From DASXZH01 sp036502005 (GTDB lineage: Bacteria; Armatimonadota; Fimbriimonadia; Fimbriimonadales; Fimbriimonadaceae), in assembly GCA_036502005.1 (NCBI GenBank), contig DASXZH010000029.1:1-64000 (forward strand): DNA of 64,000 nt, read 5' to 3'. Below, piece after piece: positions 17,801 through 27,500 of the stretch. Below the pieces are notes generated by a model. The model saw only the letters and a program-made list of their open reading frames with translations, was not told the DNA's origin and did not search any database. Each line of letters starts with the position of its first letter. Position 1 is the first letter of the stretch. Position numbers and translations under genes: made by a program.

Positions 17801-19618
17801 CTCAACCAAAGCGGAACTCAAGCTGAAATTAACGGGCATTTGCGCCGTCGGTCCAGGACCATCTAGCCCTGTAACCTGGTTGGGATCCGGAATAACGGTC
17901 GAAAGCGAGGGGTATGCCCAATACAAAGTGGTACCGCCGTTGCCATTTCCAGTGGAATCCAAGCAGTAGATGCGGCCATTCTCAGCAGCCACAAGCGTGA
18001 CGGCCGTCGTAACTGGCGTTCCGCCAACGCTTTGAACGATCGGGACATTGGCCTGAATGGGAGTCGATTCGATGGCAAGATTCGTTTGCCCCACAAACTG
18101 GACGGCATCGGTAAACGCGGTTCGCGTTGCGTCGCTCGTTAACGCGCTGTAGTTGGTAACAACAACTGAGAGTGGCTGGCTGCCAGCCATACTGTGGGTG
18201 TAAAGCCGGGTTCCAAGCGTAACCCAACCGCCGACCGAGTCCTGATTTATGGTAAACGGCCCGGACTCATTGATCCCTTCATCTATATAATAGGTGAGGC
18301 CCTGCGCGAAGCTAAAGCCACCATTGCTTCCGGGTATCCAAATCTGAACTGTGTAGTTTCCGTCGGCCAAAGCCGCTGCAGGCGCGTATACAACTCTTGT
18401 ACCGGGGAGGGTGTTTGTGACGGGCGCCGCGAGCCAAGTCGTGCCCTTTTGACCGACATTGGTGGCGTTGCTGGCCCACGGACTTGGCGCAGTAACACCC
18501 GCCGAAGACGTAGTCATCACATTGGACTGCAAGTCCAATGGCGACCAGTGCCAACGAACGGTGCCGTCGTTGTAGTTGTACGAAGTGACTCTTCCGATTG
18601 TGGTGGAAACCGAAGGAGCGGTCGCCGTGGCCTGTGTTACTTGAACCTGGTTTTGCGCGGCAACGGTGTGAATAGTCCCAAGACCGGAGACGGGATCAAA
18701 AGCGCTGACGATCGGTGACGAATCGTAGTAGCCGGACTGCGGTATAGCCATCACTGCATCGGCATAGACAAGTTGAGCGGTAGTGCCCAGCAGATTGCCG
18801 GTCGCGTCGCGCGGAATCGTGTTATAAAGGGTGACCGTAATCGCAGTGGCGCCGTTGTAGGCGAAGGTGCGTGTCGTTGGAAATCCGCCGTTGCCGAGCC
18901 TTACCCAACCTCCGCCAGAAATCGTGGTGTCCACCACGTCAGTGTAGGTTTGGCCGCTTGCATCGGTGATCGTGTAGACAAAATCGTTTTGAGGATACGA
19001 AATGGTCGAGCCGCCTGTCCCCGTCGGGCCAGTGGGAATCCACACATAAATGCCATAGTTATTAGCAATACGATTTACAGTTTGGGCGGGCTCAATTTGC
19101 CACACAAACGTATCCAGGCTGTCGCCGCCGTTTAGTTTAATCGTAGGCTGGGTGGGATTGGTTGACGAGGGAATGGCCGTCTTCCAGTAGTAGTCGGTTG
19201 GCTCCGGCGATGTTCCACCTGATGCGAGAAAGGTGTTAAGGAGGCTGGCATAGGCCGTGTAGCCGGAGAAAGTGTCCTCAGTTGCAGTTCCCGTATAAAG
19301 CGGAAGGTATAGCCCTCCAGCCTCTGAGAGGGAATCATTGGGGCCGTAGCCGGTCCAGTCTGTTCCCTGGTTGGTGCGGCTCGCTTCCGGGGACATAACA
19401 TGCCGTTCGAACGTTCCACCGTTGTTGGAAAAGGGAGCGTACCAACCGATGAAAGCCTGTCCTGGGCCGCTGGTTGCAGGGTTGCTGTTGATACCCGTTC
19501 GGGCATCGCTTCCTTGCAGGGTCGGCCAGTCTTGGGCATTTGCCAAGCCGGCTGCACAGACGAGAAGAACAAGTCCTATCGCCTTTCGCATAGCATCAAA
19601 TCTATTAATTTGCTTCAT
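11855..19618 (-). CDS. Giant secreted protein of the pilus cluster (2587 aa), beta-propeller type
   Basis: A signal peptide (about residues 10-28, LVLLVCAAGLANAQ) marks it as exported. The body is Thr/Ser/Gly/Asn-rich with few charged residues, typical of extracellular beta-proteins. PQQ/propeller-like blades occur around residues 545-690: NGRIYCLDSTG, NGRIYKIDMEG and QGRMYSLDAAG. A beta-sandwich-like module near 840-930 begins GGTFTITAGALG. The C-terminus ends with RPGLIWLFWSSTRNG. Location downstream of pilins recalls PilY1 tip proteins, but no VWA domain or PilY1 C-terminal motif was seen. ATG at 19618, 8 bp after the preceding stop; an in-frame ATG at 19591 is an alternative. Function unproven. 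Confidence 0.8.
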   Translation of the reverse strand: MKQINRFDAMRKAIGLVLLVCAAGLANAQDWPTLQGSDARTGINSNPATSGPGQAFIGWYAPFSNNGGTFERHVMSPEASRTNQGTDWTGYGPNDSLSEAGGLYLPLYTGTATEDTFSGYTAYASLLNTFLASGGTSPEPTDYYWKTAIPSSTNPTQPTIKLNGGDSLDTFVWQIEPAQTVNRIANNYGIYVWIPTGPTGTGGSTISYPQNDFVYTITDASGQTYTDVVDTTISGGGWVRLGNGGFPTTRTFAYNGATAITVTLYNTIPRDATGNLLGTTAQLVYADAVMAIPQSGYYDSSPIVSAFDPVSGLGTIHTVAAQNQVQVTQATATAPSVSTTIGRVTSYNYNDGTVRWHWSPLDLQSNVMTTSSAGVTAPSPWASNATNVGQKGTTWLAAPVTNTLPGTRVVYAPAAALADGNYTVQIWIPGSNGGFSFAQGLTYYIDEGINESGPFTINQDSVGGWVTLGTRLYTHSMAGSQPLSVVVTNYSALTSDATRTAFTDAVQFVGQTNLAIESTPIQANVPIVQSVGGTPVTTAVTLVAAENGRIYCLDSTGNGNGGTTLYWAYPSLSTVIPDPNQVTGLDGPGPTAQMPVNFSLSSALVEEDTTGHPYLYIGSQNGRIYKIDMEGRGDTTTTRIWSYPDDYPSLAKPSSLGAISGSLAYVNDGTVLPEIIVPTMQGRMYSLDAAGSPASKTTFVRWQFPNGNETDSGFGAFANGGRNPGDATWTNPANAQYVDQSYATVTPDAGTGSGSSEYLISSAGTSLNIPTGARISGIQVSVVRHRSGGDSGLTIKDAEVELVKAGTVQTGAGFNRADTADDWLVPSTTIQETGTPAGGTFTITAGALGTTAPIPYNATAVQVQSALNAIAGLSVTASGGPLPNGIVTVTFNSPAFSPPTLTSNASGLTGTTPGVTLVPTIDETKVYGGMTDLWGQASWTPADFGATFGVAIAATGNGNSTTNTVLPTAGIDYVQVRVFYGASQTLGPIAMTPTVAFGDIYFGTRLKLGDSTSALSGFFAINQDTGVPDANWVTNNSANINAGAFVPGNTYNFGDYVKGTDGVTYFSIGNANVGNNPTGGGSPTWWQAYYGQFNGAPVTGSLFAGWGATTLGDFQSGAVAIPAAQLNVLGTGQSDSIVVMNENLYLTSLFADGTTGGSPQWTTNELGTGVYGNLAYTQMTVYNNVSTSSSPSSSPAPVVMVPTEDGRFDAMFALNDGILTNGIPSGGGTPTFGAKNQQWARQAWEYRTPAPSIKASFSSAHGFLYAADTAGYLYAFSNTAGSGYGTGPGSFTQTANNPGGSTYATDFAGAKAMFISPTDYLSIRQGRGTYDALKTEYQAGTGATPSKDYGQSLYICVFNFPYSVLASAGGYSMVNIQQASSTGSALGTLSAQSIGPLGATPPTGNLSEPLDGVAVARIYLNPSVNMPAPGPVNINLSFNVVPSTGSGSTNIAINPPPTGLLPGTGTSYLQYILGNPLALVMQYDTSGNPISGESLGYDSAGAITAQDKINGNPVGNLSLLGISGGDVPHNTSTTVRFGVYNRTLLPNGLPNVHLIPTPLAWQNNSVVNPIPNLFPSLEDMPTGYPNTSLDYPDIPSDLVAAVSDPSGSANNPMYGYGATLKAATNYNVGGAAWSPLQDPITATVSRTLNETEWDLTLNVPHFQPPNELLATDSNGQSIPGGYRSDFTIYSGANNNTTTVGPNQAYRNFWMNVSVQPDFRLHSSTPTVDLGALSQGAGEGMNSSSPWAANSPFKQMFQPFNVTNDGNVNSLNLGVAKQKLNTSPPVNLGVSATNGNSLNWLDAYTDLHTDIDSQTPISPALNWYTADGDTSLNAIIQKARAGSTTGTVLTTDPIRQYNPILGVSQGPVFTSGPTPAAPRITVSVPFGFPVGTYSQLMQIFDGNQVSTTQNYQIGVDSNDNPISGEYVAQPSFTLTFRVKETELTGQANPFVNTMLDNYVTGTETNLFANGQPGAYRDATQNLHVAFTSTRGTYAPGTGPSSAQIGNQKTVSNSMIYIASLVSGGPLNGQNPLKDLDQFVSSAQWFSQDLGPYPSASLTNSLFVPTGTSYSVNTNYPVNYENPAFAGSPYNPLVVDSNGIVSTATGNQNGNPFMVFTGEAQVNTGNATITNSKVFIAQGSVSSGVMSMGTPVPLPDDLSNPALIDGTVKQHPTVVQFGNSATVFYTTNATGGGEMHCATYNASSTPAWTNNIIQMPAAFASVSSPQATGRVTAGGKNYLELVFSGKLVSRPHADIFLARIPCSASGVPLATPIVLNDLYAISGETLVSAKNGVYQAAGVDWDTSEAVTLTINGTALNTQQQVDPKSGIISQENNVLGGTLFFDPNNGTVQFSGNTPAPSAVVALSYTPRILRVSSGGVTALNPTVLYDTRQLFGTDLNQWYDQTGTPVSGSVTLSASRYDVLYSGASSGTGQAARPYLSTYRFGVQLPSPIGINPNTNQPVSLHVSLQSGPGGTFDYEVDPAKGRIYFTSAEEGVAFNISYTDINGNVIADAANGYAANLVVETAETPIAVDGAVNEAQVTSFLDPLAPVTALGRPGLIWLFWSSTRNGSPDVFFESIAPNFAPTASSP

Positions 19619-19626
19619 CGAAGATC

Positions 19627-22600
19627 TCAGTTCCGGTGCGCGAACACGGGAGCAACAAGTCCGCGTGTACCAGTGATCGGTGGTAGTTGATATTTAATAA
19701 GGGGCGTCGTTCCAACAGAGGTGTTAAATCCAAGGTTTAAACTGCTCAAACTAAACGTCTGCGGGTTCAACTCTAAAACCTCACCCTGGAACGTCACCGA
19801 TGGGTCCGTTGGGTTCTTTCGGTAGGTCCCCATGTATCCGTTAACAACGAGGATGTCTCCATTTGCCAATCGCTCCGCATAAGTTGGACGAAAATCGAGT
19901 GGGTCGGAGTTCGTAGGCAACGGATTCCCGCTGCTCGTATCTAGCCGCATTACGCTGTAAACGGGAGCATCTTGTGTTATTAAAACTGGCGTGGTCTGGA
20001 TCGTAACTTTTATGCTCCGGGGCAGCATCCAGTCCACCGTCCAAGTTGCCGTGCTCAAGACACCACCTGTGCCCGGGTTTATTTCGTAAACACCACTGGG
20101 GTCTGTGTAGACGACCTCAAGAGTCGCAGCCCCACCGCTCGGGGGCGTCGTATATCGAGCGGTGACCGAGTTCAAGTCCCCAATCGGCAGAGCGGTTGGC
20201 AGTTGAACGGCGGGCAGGTCGAAGGGGTTGCCCACGACTGCGGATGTGGCGTAGAGGCTAGTCGTATCGTAGAGCGTGTTCGCCGAAATCGATGCTCCTG
20301 GAGGAGCAACCGTGCTAATCACAGTTGGCGCAGCAATCGGGACCGCCGTTGTGCCTTCGTACCACAGCACAATCCCGCCGCTGCCCACAGTCCCGCTGGT
20401 GGCCGCTTGCAGCGAGGTCGCGGTAGCAGGAGCCGGGTTGCCAATTCCGAGGATATCGACATATCCATTGCCAGCCGTGAGAGTGGGGTCGTAGATGCGA
20501 GAAATGCAGGAATAGCTGTATTTTCCACCCGACACCGAGGTTGGAGTATGGCGATAAAGAACTCCATAAGCGATAACAGCGCCGATCTGATTGGTCGTGT
20601 TGTTGTATGCATACCTGTCCACGATCTCGATTGCCCGACGATTGCCGCTATCGGCGATGATGTAATGCACCCAATATTCAAATGCCTGCGCATTATCGGT
20701 GAACGGGTTGTTAGCCAACTGAACTATGGAAGTAAAACCAACTGCATCTCGGGGTCCGGCAAATGTGAGCGGCTCGCCCGGGGCATAGCCGTCGGTCTCG
20801 TTCGTCGAATCCACCGTAAAGCTATCGAAGGATCGCGTCTCTCGGCCTGTCTGATCAAGAATGGCAAGCCTATTGCCGCCTGGATCGGCAACGACGATCT
20901 GCCCGTTTGAAAGGGGATAGGCCCGGCTGGGGCTCACCAATGGGTGAATGTTGCCAACCGTCTGCAGGTCAGCCGCTCCCGTACCTAGGCTTAGATCGGT
21001 CGACCATAGTGGATTGCCCGCCGCGTCGAACTTGGCCACGCGATTGGAATCGGCAACCAAGAAGTCGGCGCGCTCGAAACCAAAAAGACCCTGATCGGTC
21101 GTTGCGAAGAACCTGCCGTCTCCGCCGGCCGCGCTATAGACAAAGGAGGTCCCACCCAAAGTGGCCTCGTCGGTTCTGGTCTTGATATCGTTGTAGTTTT
21201 CTGCGCCCGTAAACTGCGGCCATAGGAAGTCAGGATTTGGCGAAAGGCTATTTATATTCAAGGCCTGTCCGCTCGGGGCGGTAATGCTCACCAACTGCTT
21301 TTGCCAAGGATGCTGATCGGATACTAAGCCAGGATCGTTGCTCGGGATCGTCGCGTTTAGCGCGTACATCATTCCTACCGGACTAGGCCACGGGCCCGGG
21401 CTAGCACTGGCCAGCAAGGTTGTCGTCATGTTAGGCATGATGCTGGTCGTCGGAATAAAGATCGTGTTTCCACTCACGAAGGGAGGGGGATTTGTGGTTG
21501 ACGCCGGTGTTGACGGTCCCGCGCCGGTTAGAACGGTGTACCACTCCAGTGGGCTCCATGTGCTGCCCGTCTGGTCCGGGTAGACGAGTTCATTAGCCGA
21601 GCCTGTTTGCTGGATAACGATGGGCTGGCTTTCGCTGAGGGTTTGCCCCAGATAGCCGGTGGTCGCCATGCTGAGGCTTGAGAGGTTGATCGTATTGAGC
21701 GTCGTCCCCTGCGTAGCCTGGTAGTAGTAGGTGATCGGCAGATTCGGGATGTTCTTGGTGGAACTGGCCGTTTCATCCGATTGCAAGATAGGACTTCCCG
21801 CCGCAATCGGGTTTGGAAGATTGATCATTGGCGCAGGCGGATTCGCTTTAAATGCAAAGAGCATAGTATCGCGAACGGTTGGCGTCGCATTCGTTTGGCC
21901 TATTCCAAGCACGTACACATTGCCGTTGGCGAGCACTGGCCCACTGATGAAAGTGAGGCCGTGCATTTCGCCCGCATAATCTGAGCCCGTTCCCGCGAGG
22001 GTCGGCGCGAACTGCAAGAGCGGGTCATTGTTGCTTACGGTTGGAAGAACGGTCGCCGTCGCCGCGTTGGGGTTAGAGGTATCCAGAGGCTGGGTGTACT
22101 CATCGTACAGATCCCATCGGGTGAGAACGTTGAAGTTGCCTCTGCCATATTCCTGGAGGGCATAGAAGGAGCCTCCCGCGTTGTTTGTGGTGGTGGGGTC
22201 TTGGGCGCTCAACACTGCGTAGAGCATCCCGTTGCTGCCGAGAACGACGTTGTTCAAAACGCGTCTGCCGGTGCCAAGAGTTTGGTCATCCGGGAAGTTC
22301 ACTTCCCCTCTCAAGTCTTGCGTGGTCGCCTGACCCCAGTCGATGGTGTAGTCAATTCTGAAGGCAAATCCAGTGGTGGGAATGGCGCTGCTCGTAGTGA
22401 AGTTAATTTGGCCGCTGCCATTTTCAGTGGGGATCGCTGAGCTGATATAAGTTGCGGTCTGCGTCTCGCTGAGGGGAAGGCCCGTCGTGGTATTGATCAT
22501 CGTAAGCCTAGGGGCAAGGCTCAGGATGGCGCCATTGTCGCCGCTTGGAATATATATGTTCGTGCCGCAACGGGTCTGGATCTGTAAGGTGCTCCCACTC

Positions 22601-24504
22601 TGCGTCCAAGATACGGGCGACTCGCCTTTTGCACCTAACCAGTAGCTGGCAATTCCCGCCGTCTTGTTCGGATTTGTTAGACTCGCGATCGAATAGAACG
22701 GCACATAGAGTACGCGATCTTGTCCGCCCGAACCATCTTGGATTGGAACATAGCCAACGGTTGGGGAAGCCGATATTTGCTGGAGAGCGCCGCTAAAGGT
22801 TCCGCCAGTAATTCCACCAATTTGCCATGGAACAGGGGTACCCCCAGTGGACTCAAGAGTCTTCGGGCCACTTGGATATGAAGGATCTGCGACCCACACC
22901 CGGCCAACCACTGCTGGAGTGCCGGTGTTGGTGTCATTCTCAGAGACAAAGAGCAATCCATCCTGGAATGTCGGCGCATACGGACCGGCACCAGGCTCAG
23001 AGTTTGCGCCCAAAGTGACTCCCGAGCCGAGAGAAGAGTCCGGCTTGCTAATGCTGGCGTCCGGCGGCAAAGTTAGTGAGCCCGATCCGGAACTGTACTT
23101 CGTATCTAAATCAAAACCGTAGAGGTCCCCGTTACTGTCTACAACCCACGCCTCATTGACCAGCGTGCCACCAACGTTTACCGTGATGCAGGTTGGCGGC
23201 GAAATCGGGGCGACCCCAAAGGTGCTACTCTCCCAGATCAAGTCTTGCCCGTTACCAGCTCCTAACGAATAGTCTTGATAGCCGTCGTCCGGGTTTCCGA
23301 AGTTGGGGCCCGAGGGCGTAACGCTTTCAGGAGGATGGCTATCATAAACGAGGAGCTGGTTGTTCGAACTCACGAGAACCATGTTCTTGAAAACCACGGG
23401 CGGGTTGGAGGCAAAATTGGACGTGGCATAGCTTGGGGACACACCAGAGCCGAAATCGGTCCATTCCTGAAGTAGTGGCGCGCCGATATCGACAGCAATC
23501 GAACCCTTCTTTGTCGAACCGCCTTGGGTCGAGGTAGTTTGGTTGCCCAAACTCATGATATTAAATGCCAGCTTTGCTGCTGAGATCACCTGAGTAGTCG
23601 AGACAAGGGAAGCACCAACATCGTTTTGGTTGGCAGAGCCGTTTATGGTGGTCGTAATATCCCAAGTCGTCACCACTTCGTAACCATCCCCAACCTGTCC
23701 AACGGAAATGAACTGAGGCGTGGTCGCGCCTGTTCCGCTCACGATGCTTATCAAACTCGCAGAATCTTCCGGAATGCTGAAATGGATGTTATCGGCACCT
23801 CCAAACGAAGGAATCTGAATAATGCCTTCGGCATCAGCGCCTGGGCCCTGCATGTTAGCCATGTCGCCAAAGCTAATAGCGTTGGGAAAGTTCAGTATCG
23901 GATTGAAGAAGGACGCGCTTGTGATGGCGCTGGCCCCGGTACCGAACTCGAACGGAAGAGGAAGTCCGTTTACTAGGTCGTCGTTTCGTGTTCCACCGCT
24001 GTCGAGTGACGACCCAGTGTTGAGATCAACCCACAACACGCCGCCGCCATCCATAAAGCGGCGCAGCCTCTCCCTTTCCCTGGGCGTCAGTTGAATATCG
24101 CCGTGGGCAGGCAAGATCAAAACGTCGTAATCGCCGATCTGGCTGTCGCTCAGCGAATCGAGCGGGACTTCCCAGTACGCCGCATCCTGTTTAGAGATGT
24201 AACCGCCGGGCGCGATTGGGCTAGGGCTGTCAACATTGTTCCAGCGGGTGTAGGCTGTCCCATTCAAGGTCCCAGGATGGTCGGGATTATCGATGATCCA
24301 GCCATTTGGCTTCAGTTGAGTCAACTGGTCCAAGTTGTAAAGCACGTGAGGGGCGCCGTTTATCTGGCCGTTCCCATTAGCGTAGTTATCGAGCAGCAAA
24401 ACTCCAGCGCGGATCGTGGAAGTGCGACTGGCGTAGGTCTGCTGGGCTGAGCAGGTTGCGGCCAGTAAAGCCATCAAAGCACCGAAAGCAAGTTTACGTA
24501 ACAT
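19627..24504 (-). CDS. Large secreted protein of the pilus cluster (1625 aa), beta-propeller type
   Basis: Signal peptide at residues 1-20 (ALMALLAATCSAQQ). An N-terminal alpha/beta domain (about 30-175) contains YDVLILPAHGDIQLT and RLRRFMDGGGVLWVDL, similar to class I glutamine-amidotransferase-like/DUF4159 folds without an obvious catalytic Cys. Repeated propeller strands follow (for example NGDLYGFDLDTKY, RVWVADPSYPS). NHL-like strands lie near 1180-1310 (NGQIVVADPGGNRLAILD, IIADSGNRRAIEIVD). Its ATG directly abuts the stop of the PilX-like gene (TAAATG), so the two are coupled. Probably surface or pilus-associated; that role is inferred from context. Confidence 0.8.
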   Translation of the reverse strand: MLRKLAFGALMALLAATCSAQQTYASRTSTIRAGVLLLDNYANGNGQINGAPHVLYNLDQLTQLKPNGWIIDNPDHPGTLNGTAYTRWNNVDSPSPIAPGGYISKQDAAYWEVPLDSLSDSQIGDYDVLILPAHGDIQLTPRERERLRRFMDGGGVLWVDLNTGSSLDSGGTRNDDLVNGLPLPFEFGTGASAITSASFFNPILNFPNAISFGDMANMQGPGADAEGIIQIPSFGGADNIHFSIPEDSASLISIVSGTGATTPQFISVGQVGDGYEVVTTWDITTTINGSANQNDVGASLVSTTQVISAAKLAFNIMSLGNQTTSTQGGSTKKGSIAVDIGAPLLQEWTDFGSGVSPSYATSNFASNPPVVFKNMVLVSSNNQLLVYDSHPPESVTPSGPNFGNPDDGYQDYSLGAGNGQDLIWESSTFGVAPISPPTCITVNVGGTLVNEAWVVDSNGDLYGFDLDTKYSSGSGSLTLPPDASISKPDSSLGSGVTLGANSEPGAGPYAPTFQDGLLFVSENDTNTGTPAVVGRVWVADPSYPSGPKTLESTGGTPVPWQIGGITGGTFSGALQQISASPTVGYVPIQDGSGGQDRVLYVPFYSIASLTNPNKTAGIASYWLGAKGESPVSWTQSGSTLQIQTRCGTNIYIPSGDNGAILSLAPRLTMINTTTGLPLSETQTATYISSAIPTENGSGQINFTTSSAIPTTGFAFRIDYTIDWGQATTQDLRGEVNFPDDQTLGTGRRVLNNVVLGSNGMLYAVLSAQDPTTTNNAGGSFYALQEYGRGNFNVLTRWDLYDEYTQPLDTSNPNAATATVLPTVSNNDPLLQFAPTLAGTGSDYAGEMHGLTFISGPVLANGNVYVLGIGQTNATPTVRDTMLFAFKANPPAPMINLPNPIAAGSPILQSDETASSTKNIPNLPITYYYQATQGTTLNTINLSSLSMATTGYLGQTLSESQPIVIQQTGSANELVYPDQTGSTWSPLEWYTVLTGAGPSTPASTTNPPPFVSGNTIFIPTTSIMPNMTTTLLASASPGPWPSPVGMMYALNATIPSNDPGLVSDQHPWQKQLVSITAPSGQALNINSLSPNPDFLWPQFTGAENYNDIKTRTDEATLGGTSFVYSAAGGDGRFFATTDQGLFGFERADFLVADSNRVAKFDAAGNPLWSTDLSLGTGAADLQTVGNIHPLVSPSRAYPLSNGQIVVADPGGNRLAILDQTGRETRSFDSFTVDSTNETDGYAPGEPLTFAGPRDAVGFTSIVQLANNPFTDNAQAFEYWVHYIIADSGNRRAIEIVDRYAYNNTTNQIGAVIAYGVLYRHTPTSVSGGKYSYSCISRIYDPTLTAGNGYVDILGIGNPAPATATSLQAATSGTVGSGGIVLWYEGTTAVPIAAPTVISTVAPPGASISANTLYDTTSLYATSAVVGNPFDLPAVQLPTALPIGDLNSVTARYTTPPSGGAATLEVVYTDPSGVYEINPGTGGVLSTATWTVDWMLPRSIKVTIQTTPVLITQDAPVYSVMRLDTSSGNPLPTNSDPLDFRPTYAERLANGDILVVNGYMGTYRKNPTDPSVTFQGEVLELNPQTFSLSSLNLGFNTSVGTTPLIKYQLPPITGTRGLVAPVFAHRN

Positions 24505-27500
24505 TTAGGGGTTATCCTCGCCGAAGTAAAACAGAGTTGGGCTAACGGGCAGACAGGGCAGCGGAGGAAGCATCTGGAGCCCAGTTGGGTCTTGCGGATT
24601 TGTTCGAACCGGGGGATTGTTTGTGACTAGCTGGCCGACCGTAAAGCCGTTTACGCGCCCTGTCGCCAACACCGGATCGTACTGAATGAACAGATTGGGA
24701 ACGTAGAGCGATCCTGCCGTCACGTCATAGCCATCTATCGCGTCGTTATGCTGCGTTGGGATGTGCTCTCCGGAAGAGCCATGAAGTGACGGGATCCAAC
24801 CCCACTTCTTAAGCCATTCCGACTGCTGGCTGATTGGAGGAGGCATGTTCTCCGTGATCGAACCATCGATAGTGATCTTGACATCGAGAGGCTCTTGGTA
24901 GAACGGAACCTTCGGGTTGTTGCCGAAGTTCTCTAACCGGTCCAACTGCGCGGGCGCTGTGTTGTCTGGACTTGTAGCCGTCCGAGCGTCCGCCGGCTTG
25001 GGATCAAACCACTCGCCGGGAATCACAAAGAATGAACCTTCCTGCGCGTCGATCACCGCTTCAATTCTAATATCCTGGGGAACGATGGCCGTTCGAGCAA
25101 TGAGCAAGTCGTTGGCGGTTTGCGTCGGCGGGAAGGGCGGCGAAACGAACTGGAAGGGCGTTCCCACTTGTGAGCTCAGCATGTAGGCGCCGTTGGTATC
25201 GCCGCCACCTACTCCACTTGCATAAAGCGGAAAGGCTTGGCTCTCGAACGCCGCATAGCGCTGATAGTTCTCTTGCCCCAGCATGTAAATGGCCACGCTT
25301 GAGCTGCCCGTCTGGTTGTAGTCATAATTCGGGTCGGTTGTCGATCCATCGTTAATCAACAGTTCGACAAAGGCGTTGCTTCCGGGACCATCATCCATGG
25401 TGTGCGTCAACAGCATGTTTGTATCCATGGCGGCATTGGTAACTGCATCCGTATACTCACTGGGGAAAAATGCCCAGTTTGTGGGATTTGTGCTCGTGCC
25501 CATTCCACTCTTGTTGCTGGTTGGATCCAACAGAAACTCGGCCCTCATGTCAACTTCGCCATTTGCGGCGGCCATCATGATTGGATTGAGGCCTGCTGGA
25601 TTCTGCGTCGAGTTCTTAACCGTAACGGGATGATCGGCCGGGCCAAAGAATTGAGTGGTGTTCAAGACCACGTAGTCTCTGGCGAGTAGTGCGATTCCGC
25701 CCTGAGGCGAGGTCGCCAGGAGGTTCACGGCGACTGCGCCTGCTTGCTCAACACCTTTCGTGATGCTTCCTTCGATGTAGATGTTCCCCATCGAAACAAC
25801 CGTGAGAGGACAGCCCACAGGCGCCGCTGCCGTTCCCAGTGTCGGGGTTACGCCGCGCACTCTCAAGTTGCCTTCAAAGTACAGCACGCCGCTGAAGGGC
25901 TGGCCAAACGTTGTGTAGATCGAATTGGGGATCACCGCATCATTAATGCTGACCGTTCCCAGGTTCTCGTAAGAATCGATGATGTAGCCCTCGGGAGCGG
26001 CAGCACTGATGGGTCCGCCTACGCGGTATCGGATCTTGGCGCTGCCCGTATCGTTCCCGGCTTGGTCGCGCCACGTCGGCATGGTCCCACTGCCATCGAG
26101 GGTAATGAAAAATCCATCGGGCTCAAGCTGAAGATAAGCAGCAGGCGGAACATAGTAGGGACCCTGCCACGCGCTTCCTGGTTGGCCGTTGTTCGGATTC
26201 AGAAAATCTTGGAAGAGGGCCTGGACCGAACCAGCCGTAAGACGGCCATTTTCGTCGTTCTGCGTCTGCAAGTCTGCCGCATTGTTTACGTACACGCCTT
26301 TGCCATGCCCGTACTGGCCGTTATTGCCTGAGGTGCCAAATGTGCCGCTATCTCGAGTGATGGTTAGGTACCGGCTGTAGCCCGTGTCGGGATCGACATG
26401 GGTGATGTCGGGCGGCTCTTTATAAGGGACGCCGCGAGGGTTACCATTCATATCCACGCCGGGAACGCCGTCCCGGATTAGTCCGCCAAAAGTGTTGAAG
26501 TTCGGGCCGCTAAACGTTGTAAACTGGCTCGCCGTGGTGCCGGTCGGGGGCGTGGCCGTTCCATCGTAACGCGAAGTGCCCGAGTACCCTATGATGTTTA
26601 TCGTTGGAGTTCCTGGAGTAGTCGATGAGATAGGACCCACTCCGCCCATGGTCCCTGCTACCGCAATAGTTTCACCAAGTGCAGCGTTCAACGTCGCATC
26701 TACAACTCCATAGATAAGGGCGTTGCCATTAATGTATATGCTGCCGCCGCCCGGATACACTCCGGCCGTGGTTGGATAGCCATGGTTTGGCGAGCCCATG
26801 ATAGCGGCAGGTTGCACGGGCTGAGGCGTCGCGCCACTATCGTCATTAGCGTTAATGCCCAAATCGAAAGGAATGCCGATGTCTGCCGGAGTTGAAGTGT
26901 GGCTCACGTTGGTCACGAACAGCGCATGATCAATGATTCCAATCGATGCGAAAGCCATCAGCTTTCTGGATTGGACAAAAAGGTTGTCATATTGAGCCAG
27001 AAGAGCCGTAGCATTCTGCAGGTCAGCCTGAGAGTTGAAATATTGATATTGCAGAGCAAAGTTAGGGTTGACGAAGGCGGCATCGGCGGCTGGAACGTTG
27101 CCCAGATTTGTCGCGCGAGGAATGGAAGTCGGGTCATTGGAGTTAAGAACACCAGGCCGTCCCACGCTTTCAATAATCAGAAAGTTATGGGTTTTGCCGG
27201 GCTGCCGAACTGGGCCAAACGTCTGCGTCTGGGTTACATCAACGTCGCTCGGAGCATAACGAACGCGAATTAGCGCTCGACCGTTGCGGAACTGAATCCT
27301 TGTAAATGGCCCAAGTCCGTCCGGGCCGCCCAGGTCCTGCTGAGGGTCCGTTCCATGGAGATAGTAGACCGAGGAGGTCTTCGAAATCGCGGCCGGGCGG
27401 ATCCAGTAAATGTCCGGATCGATCGCGTACACCGGGTTGGTGCTACCCAAAGCCGGCGAGGCGCCCGTTAAAGTCTGCATGATCAGGGGCTGAGTTCGGA

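Noticed and set aside
12287..20910. Long plus-strand frames antisense to the giant genes (12287-12964, 17264-17866, 18194-18718, 20203-20910)
   Set aside because: They lie wholly opposite well-supported coding sequence, have Arg/Ser/Gly-rich compositions typical of antisense reading, and match no family I know.
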